Part shown: piece by piece, positions 8,399 through 11,839 of the stretch
Layout of the letters: every line of letters starts with the position of its first letter
Numbering within the stretch: position 1 is the stretch's first letter
Assembly (NCBI GenBank): GCA_003640385.1
Contig: RCAB01000940.1
Span: 1-11,839 of the forward strand
DNA: 11,839 nt
Direction: 5' to 3'
DNA from: Setaria digitata
Lineage: Eukaryota; Nematoda; Chromadorea; Rhabditida; Setariidae
Notes under the pieces: generated by a model
What the model saw: only the letters and a program-made list of their open reading frames with translations
The model's database searches: none
What the model was told of the DNA's origin: nothing
Made by a program: the position numbers and the translations under genes

Positions 8399-8644
8399 AA
8401 AAATTCAAGACAGTTTCAGTTAAGTCTAACAATGTTCGGTTTCACACAGTGCGATTCGTTGCATTCTAGGGAGTTGACCCTTTGCAGCTTTGTGGAACCG
8501 TTAAATTTTGGGACCAAATTCCATGGTTTACTCCTTTACCTGAACAGTGCACGCACATTACACGTACGCACATTTTCTGCAGCGGACCTCAGTTACATCA
8601 AAAATGGTGGTCTTGCTGTCATAGACTGCAGTTGGAACCAGGTT
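8399..8644 (+). pseudogene. TSR3: Decayed N-terminal half of TSR3 (18S rRNA aminocarboxypropyltransferase)
   Basis: TSR3 transfers the aminocarboxypropyl group of S-adenosylmethionine to a hypermodified uridine of 18S rRNA late in 40S assembly. Read in frame from 8399, the sequence follows the order of TSR3 landmarks. LTMFGFTQCD matches the LAMWDFxxCD start (Met at 8432, Cys-Asp at 8450-8455). FVEPLNFGTKFHGLLL matches LxxLxxGQKFxGIVL. SAADLSYIKNGG matches the SPADL..I..GG region, and LAVIDCSW matches the VVDCSW motif (Cys at 8627). Damage is clear. The CDPKxCSGxKL segment has lost two codons and its second Cys. The conserved Ser-Pro reads Tyr-Leu. A 15-nt in-frame duplication (acgcacatt at 8551-8559 and 8566-8574) lengthens the next loop by five residues. 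The C-terminal half (LLPYLVAANPVNYG and beyond) is absent after 8644. The frame itself has no stop until 8741-8743. A diverged live exon with distant partners is the less likely alternative. Confidence 0.6.
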
Positions 8645-8879
8645 TTCAGATTTCGTATTCTTAAGCCAAAATTGAGCCTAAGTTTGACTTTAGAAAATAT
8701 AGATTTGGCTATAAATTTTATTATTGTTAACATTTCAGATTAAGATCACTGTTTTAAACAAAGTCAGAGCTTTTCATTTCTCCAATTATTTAAGGAATGA
8801 AAAATTTTCTAGATTAAGAATTAATGGAAACTGTTAAGTTCTAAAAAAATTATAGAGTAATTTACTTAAAGTTAAGCTG

Positions 8880-8947
8880 GTCAAAACAGGCATGCTATTT
8901 TCAAGAACATTGTCATCGTTTGCAGTTATCGCCAAATATTATTTGGT
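8880..8947 (+). repeat. Left 68-bp terminal inverted repeat
   Basis: Left arm of the 372-bp element; it pairs with 9184-9251 with two mismatches. Confidence 0.85.
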
Positions 8948-9183
8948 AGTATATCATTTTAAAAATTATTTTATCTAACACTTGGTGGTTTTCTTTGAGA
9001 TTAAAAAGCAAATTTTGTTGCTTTTGCTCGAGGCATTCCGGGATATATTGTATGAAGGTGTTGCAAGCAGTTGACTCGTTACTGATAAGAGGACAATTCG
9101 TCATTTCAGTTTTTAAGAAAAAAACGGTCCCTAAAAAAAGATTCGAAGCTACACCATTTAATTGATTTTCTGCTAAAATATGG

Positions 9184-9251
9184 ACCAAATAATATTTGGC
9201 GATAACTGCAAACGATGACAATGCTCTTGAAAATAGCATACCTGTTTTGAC
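9184..9251 (-). repeat. Right 68-bp terminal inverted repeat
   Basis: Right arm of the 372-bp element; reverse complement of 8880-8947 apart from two bases. Confidence 0.85.
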
Positions 9252-9544
9252 AATTAGGTCCCGGAAAGCACGAAATCTTGTCTATTCCTTGTCGCTTTTG
9301 TTGTGGCAACTAGTGAATCGAAATTTGTGGGTCATTCATCAGTCAAAAATACATTTAAAAACAACAAAGAAAGCAAAAGAGTCTTATTTTCAAGCTCCTT
9401 CGTTAAAATAATTTTCCTATTTGGCAGTCATTTTCACTCATTAAAAAACACAGTATTTTTCATTTTCTGACATAATCCGAACGATAAATAATATTTTTTT
9501 TCAACAATTCATTTAATTTGTAGTAAGCTTCGAATTACTTGTGA
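9252..9544. other. AT-rich spacer, nothing supported
   Basis: An open frame running out of the right arm to 9411 has no start of its own outside the repeat and no recognised similarity. The rest is plain AT-rich sequence. Confidence 0.5.
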
Positions 9545-9931
9545 ATATTAGGTTTCCGGTCTTGGACAGAAGTAGTAATTAGACGAAACCATACAAGGAG
9601 TTTTGGAGTATGCAAAGGCAACTTTTTTGCAGACCTGTTCGATAAATTCATTTTGCAAGTTTAAATCTAACTTCCATCCATGAAATGAAATGATCCTCAA
9701 AGGAATTCTGATGTATTAAAAGAAATTCCTTCAGATTGGCCAAGCACAATATCACGATTCGAAAAAACAAGTCGTTTGATTCAAAAGATGCAAATGCTTC
9801 TAAACAAACCAATTATATTTGAAAAACCAACCTCAGCATTTGAATTATTCTACCGATATTTGCCAATTATCGACGCTTAAAACGACAATCAGGATGTCAG
9901 GAAATACAGTAAAGAATATGAATGGTGTATG
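9545..9931 (+). pseudogene. Unrecognised decayed coding region
   Basis: One reading frame stays open in three blocks: 9545-9658 (38 codons), 9689-9877 (63 codons) and 9881-9931 (17 codons). They are interrupted only by a cluster of stops at 9659-9688 and a TAA at 9878-9880. The residues look like soluble protein: SWTEVVIRRNHTRSFGV, then DWPSTISRFEKTSRLIQKM and KPTSAFELFYRYLPIIDA, then NDNQDVRKYSKEYEW. After 9931 a +1 shift continues with KLIEALRKVSTTSKDN. An acceptor-like attccttcag ends at 9734, so the middle block could instead be a terminal exon ending at 9880. The first block is also open in a second frame (9579-9680). The family is not recognised. KPTSAF..LF loosely recalls the start of an HMG box, but the rest does not fit well enough to claim it. 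Confidence 0.3.
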
Positions 9932-9934
9932 TGA

Positions 9935-10189
9935 AATTAATTGAAGCTCTTAGAAAAGTATCAACTACTAGCAAAGATAACTGATAAATAGCTTGAAAAC
10001 CGAAAAAGAATAAGAAATGCTAATTTATGCTGCTGCTTTTAATAAGATTTCATACGCAGTATTTTCTTCTAATATCAAGATTCCAACCTACACCCATGCA
10101 ATAAGAATTGCCAAATGTTGCCAAAAGCATAAAATCCTTCCATATTTCAATCATCTTAATCAAGTTGTCTAAAACTGACCAACAATTTT
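9935..10189. other. AT-rich spacer, nothing supported
   Basis: Only short frames occur here. It lies between the decayed frame and the second repeat site. Confidence 0.5.
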
Positions 10190-10475
10190 GGGTGAAATTC
10201 TAAACCACCTAATTAAAAAAAAAATTTTTGGTCAACAATTTTGTGCTAAATTCAAGATCATGTACTTATTATAATTGTACTTTTTATTAATAATTGTCAA
10301 AGTGGAGATCAAGTGCCTAAAATTGAAGTCTTTACACACAGTTTAATGTCAAATTTGAGATCAAACACTTCGAATTAAATACCTGATCAATAGTTTGAGG
10401 TCAAATTCGAGACCAGCTAATTAGAAAAAACTTCTTGGTCAACAATTTAGTGTCAAATTCAGCATAAAGTACTTT
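10190..10475 (-). repeat. Two diverged copies of the ~200-bp repeat
   Basis: Blocks of the 3461-4556 repeat recur here in the orientation of that array's left part: aatttttggtcaacaatttt near 10224 and cttggtcaacaattta near 10433, about 208 bp apart. Between them are a diverged tacacacagtttaatgtc (about 10335), matching the conserved tatacaccgtttaatatc block, and an attcgagaccagctaatta block (about 10408). The same unit length 6 kb away shows the repeat is dispersed. These copies are more diverged than those in the main array. Confidence 0.7.
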
Positions 10476-11246
10476 TGCCACTTCAGTATTCAGGGATCCC
10501 ATTTTAATATTTATTTGAATGCTTAGATTAAAGCTATGACTTTTTCTTCTTTTTTCATTATTAAGAATCAAATTATTCAAAAATTTATCTATTCGGCAGG
10601 TTTCAAAGTGCTATCTCATCAATCTTCTGCTAGAAATCAGAACTGAAAGAAGTGGAATGTAGCTAAAAATAAAGTGAGAGTTCTAGTGACTGTAATCATG
10701 ACTGCGATACTGGTTGCATGTATAACGTACGAAGGTTGATAAAACTCTTCGTGATCAAATTTTAGCGATTCAATATCATCCATAAATGTAGCAGAAGAAA
10801 TTTCTGCCTATTCATGTTATGCAGAAGGTTATTTAACTCAAGAGAGCCGGAAGCGGGAATAATCATTTAACTGATAATAATGAATAATAATAAACAGTGT
10901 TATCAGAGGTCTCTCGGAAATAACAGTTTTTATAAGTAAGAACTCTTGACTATTATTCAGTTTATGTCGTGCAGGGATATTTGAAATGGGAGTACTGAAA
11001 TTTCTGTTGATGTTGATTTAATGATGATTTAATAAATTTGTGAAATTTGTTGAAGAACTTTCATCTCATCTCCATTTAGATTACAATATTAGTTTTTAGA
11101 TTTCTAACTAACACAATTTTATCTAAGTTTTAAGAAATTCGCTCTATATTTTCAAAGAGAAACAAGGGACAATAAGCAATTGACATCTTAAAATGAACGA
11201 TTGATTGCTTCAGCTTTATTTTTGATGTCTTTTAAATTCTTTGTAG
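10476..11246. other. AT-rich stretch without a supportable gene
   Basis: Short open frames and isolated splice-like sites occur, for example an ATG at 10880 followed by a strong donor gtaaga at 10936. No in-phase partner with a realistic intron was found. Confidence 0.4.
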
Positions 11247-11338
11247 GCTCGAATTCACCGTACATCACTGTTCAAGTACTTGACGTAGATGTCTTAACAA
11301 CATTTAAAATCTTACAGTGTTGCAGAGTGATAAAATAA
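11247..11338 (+). CDS. Candidate exon of an unknown gene (partial)
   Basis: After a good acceptor (taaattctttgtag, ending at 11246) a frame starting in phase 2 reads SNSPYITVQVLDVDVLTTFK and continues to a TAA at 11336-11338, 29 residues in all. Residue use is protein-like, alternating as in a beta-strand. Donor-like sites inside (gtactt, gtagat) would all end the exon in phase 0, which does not match the next candidate exon at 11397. It is therefore either a terminal exon, part of an unresolved gene, or chance. No family is recognised. Confidence 0.2.
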
Positions 11339-11396
11339 TGAAATTAATCGATGCATTTAATGCATATGAACGAAGTGGAATGAAAATTTCTAACAG

Positions 11397-11641
11397 GTAA
11401 AATTCACTGCGAAAATTTTAAGATTATTAGCAGAACAACTTTAATGAGCTACCAGCCGTTTATGAAAAAAGCACAGCACAGCTTCCAACGCACTTCTAAT
11501 AACACCTCTTCAGCTGCAATAACGGTAAATCAGAACCGATTATCTGTGAAAATTTTCTGCGCTGCAGAGAAATTTCAAATTTTTCTAATGGAATGTTGGG
11601 AAATTCGAAGAGAAGAGAGAGAAAGCAGTCAAGCGATTTGA
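11397..11641 (+). CDS. Candidate terminal exon or small gene, unknown product
   Basis: The frame is open from 11384 to the TGA at 11639-11641. An ATG at 11444 gives 65 residues (MSYQPFMKKAQHSFQRTSNN at the start). If the acceptor tttctaacag ending at 11396 is used, the exon adds about 16 residues in front. Composition is mixed and less AT-rich than the flanks, polar residues dominate, and the end is charged (CWEIRREERESSQAI). A poly(A) signal AATAAA lies at 11724-11729, 83 nt beyond the stop, a natural distance for a short 3' UTR. A donor-like gtaaat inside (about 11525) offers an alternative in which the ATG exon is a first exon. No domain or family is recognised. Confidence is limited by length. 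Confidence 0.3.
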
Positions 11642-11723
11642 ATTTTTGCAGTTAAATCGATAAATTAAAACCTATTGCACTATTTAAAGATTCTAAAACT
11701 TTGGTATGTCCTAAAAACTATGA

Positions 11724-11729
11724 AATAAA
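11724..11729 (+). promoter_or_regulatory. Candidate poly(A) signal AATAAA
   Basis: It lies 83 nt after the stop at 11641, and the reading frame before it is the best candidate it could serve. It could be a chance hexamer. Confidence 0.35.
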
Positions 11730-11839
11730 GCATTAAAATTTGCCATGATGATATGCACTAATAAAAGAGCAAGCGAGAAGTTTATTGTTGTTTTAAGGAT
11801 AATTACTCAGTCGAGAAGAAAATAATTCACTTTCAGCTC

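Larger units (their letters stand above)
8880..9251. mobile_element. 372-bp element with 68-bp terminal inverted repeats (MITE/foldback-like)
   Basis: Bases 8880-8947 and 9184-9251 are reverse complements over 68 bp with only two mismatches (near 8891 and 8907). The ends read GTCAAAACAGG...CCTGTTTTGAC. Each arm contains a short palindrome (ccaaata-n-tatttgg) at its inner end. The 236-bp middle has no coding potential of its own, and open frames crossing it are read out of the arms. The near-identity of the arms suggests a recent insertion or arm homogenisation. No target-site duplication is obvious at the edges (aagctg on the left, aattag on the right), so the exact ends and superfamily are unclear. 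It lies between the TSR3 relic and the decayed frame to its right. Confidence 0.75.

Noticed and set aside
8913..9239. 108-codon minus-strand frame
   Set aside because: It lies within the inverted-repeat element and both its ends are in the 68-bp arms; no similarity is recognised.
9830..9931. HMG-box resemblance of KPTSAFELFYR
   Set aside because: Only the first few positions fit; the helix 2/3 pattern is not convincing and a stop interrupts it.
10880..10960. ATG exon (10880-10935) joined to a following frame through gtaaga...attcag
   Set aside because: The implied intron (10936-10960) is only 25 nt, too short to be spliced.
1..11839. CRISPR array, spliced-leader RNA, rRNA or bacterial-type operon
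   Set aside because: No regularly spaced identical short repeats, no spliced-leader sequence, no rRNA-like stretch and no closely packed long ORFs were seen.

Overview
This window looks like AT-rich nuclear DNA from an animal, most likely a nematode. It is mostly intergenic or intronic. The inference rests on low GC, acceptor sites of the TTTTCAG/TTTACAG type, short candidate exons separated by GT..AG introns, and long T-rich and CT-rich tracts. No rRNA, tRNA, CRISPR array, bacterial operon or long intact ORF was found. The assignment to nematodes is inference, because no gene in the window names the organism.

Layout. Positions 83-229 hold the last coding exon of a + strand gene whose body lies before the window. 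Its end is a basic, leucine-zipper-like helix. Positions 230-3460 are AT-rich without a supportable gene: a 3' UTR, a small GC-richer block near 1440-1720, and a T-rich block at 1740-2560. Positions 3461-4556 are an array of a roughly 200-bp repeat arranged head to head, with a perfect 23-bp inverted repeat inside it. Two diverged copies of the same repeat recur at about 10190-10475. From 4560 to 6590 the + strand is strongly pyrimidine-biased, and it then turns purine-rich. Within that region four short islands of normal composition (5452-6723) can be joined in phase into a tentative 123-residue gene with a PCNA-box-like motif. A weaker two-exon model sits at 7406-7868.

From 8100 to 9935 the window is a graveyard of decayed pieces. 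There is a fragment resembling Ty3/gypsy reverse transcriptase (8106-8252), then a recognisable but damaged N-terminal half of the 18S rRNA-modifying enzyme TSR3 (8399-8644). Next come a 372-bp element with 68-bp terminal inverted repeats that are 97% identical (8880-9251) and an unrecognised decayed reading frame (9545-9931). The right end has two candidate exons (11247-11338 and 11397-11641), the second followed by a poly(A) signal.

The best-supported items are the inverted-repeat element, the tandem repeat family, the TSR3 relic and the left-end exon. The spliced models are hypotheses built by eye from splice signals and phase. There is no evidence that the candidate genes work together.
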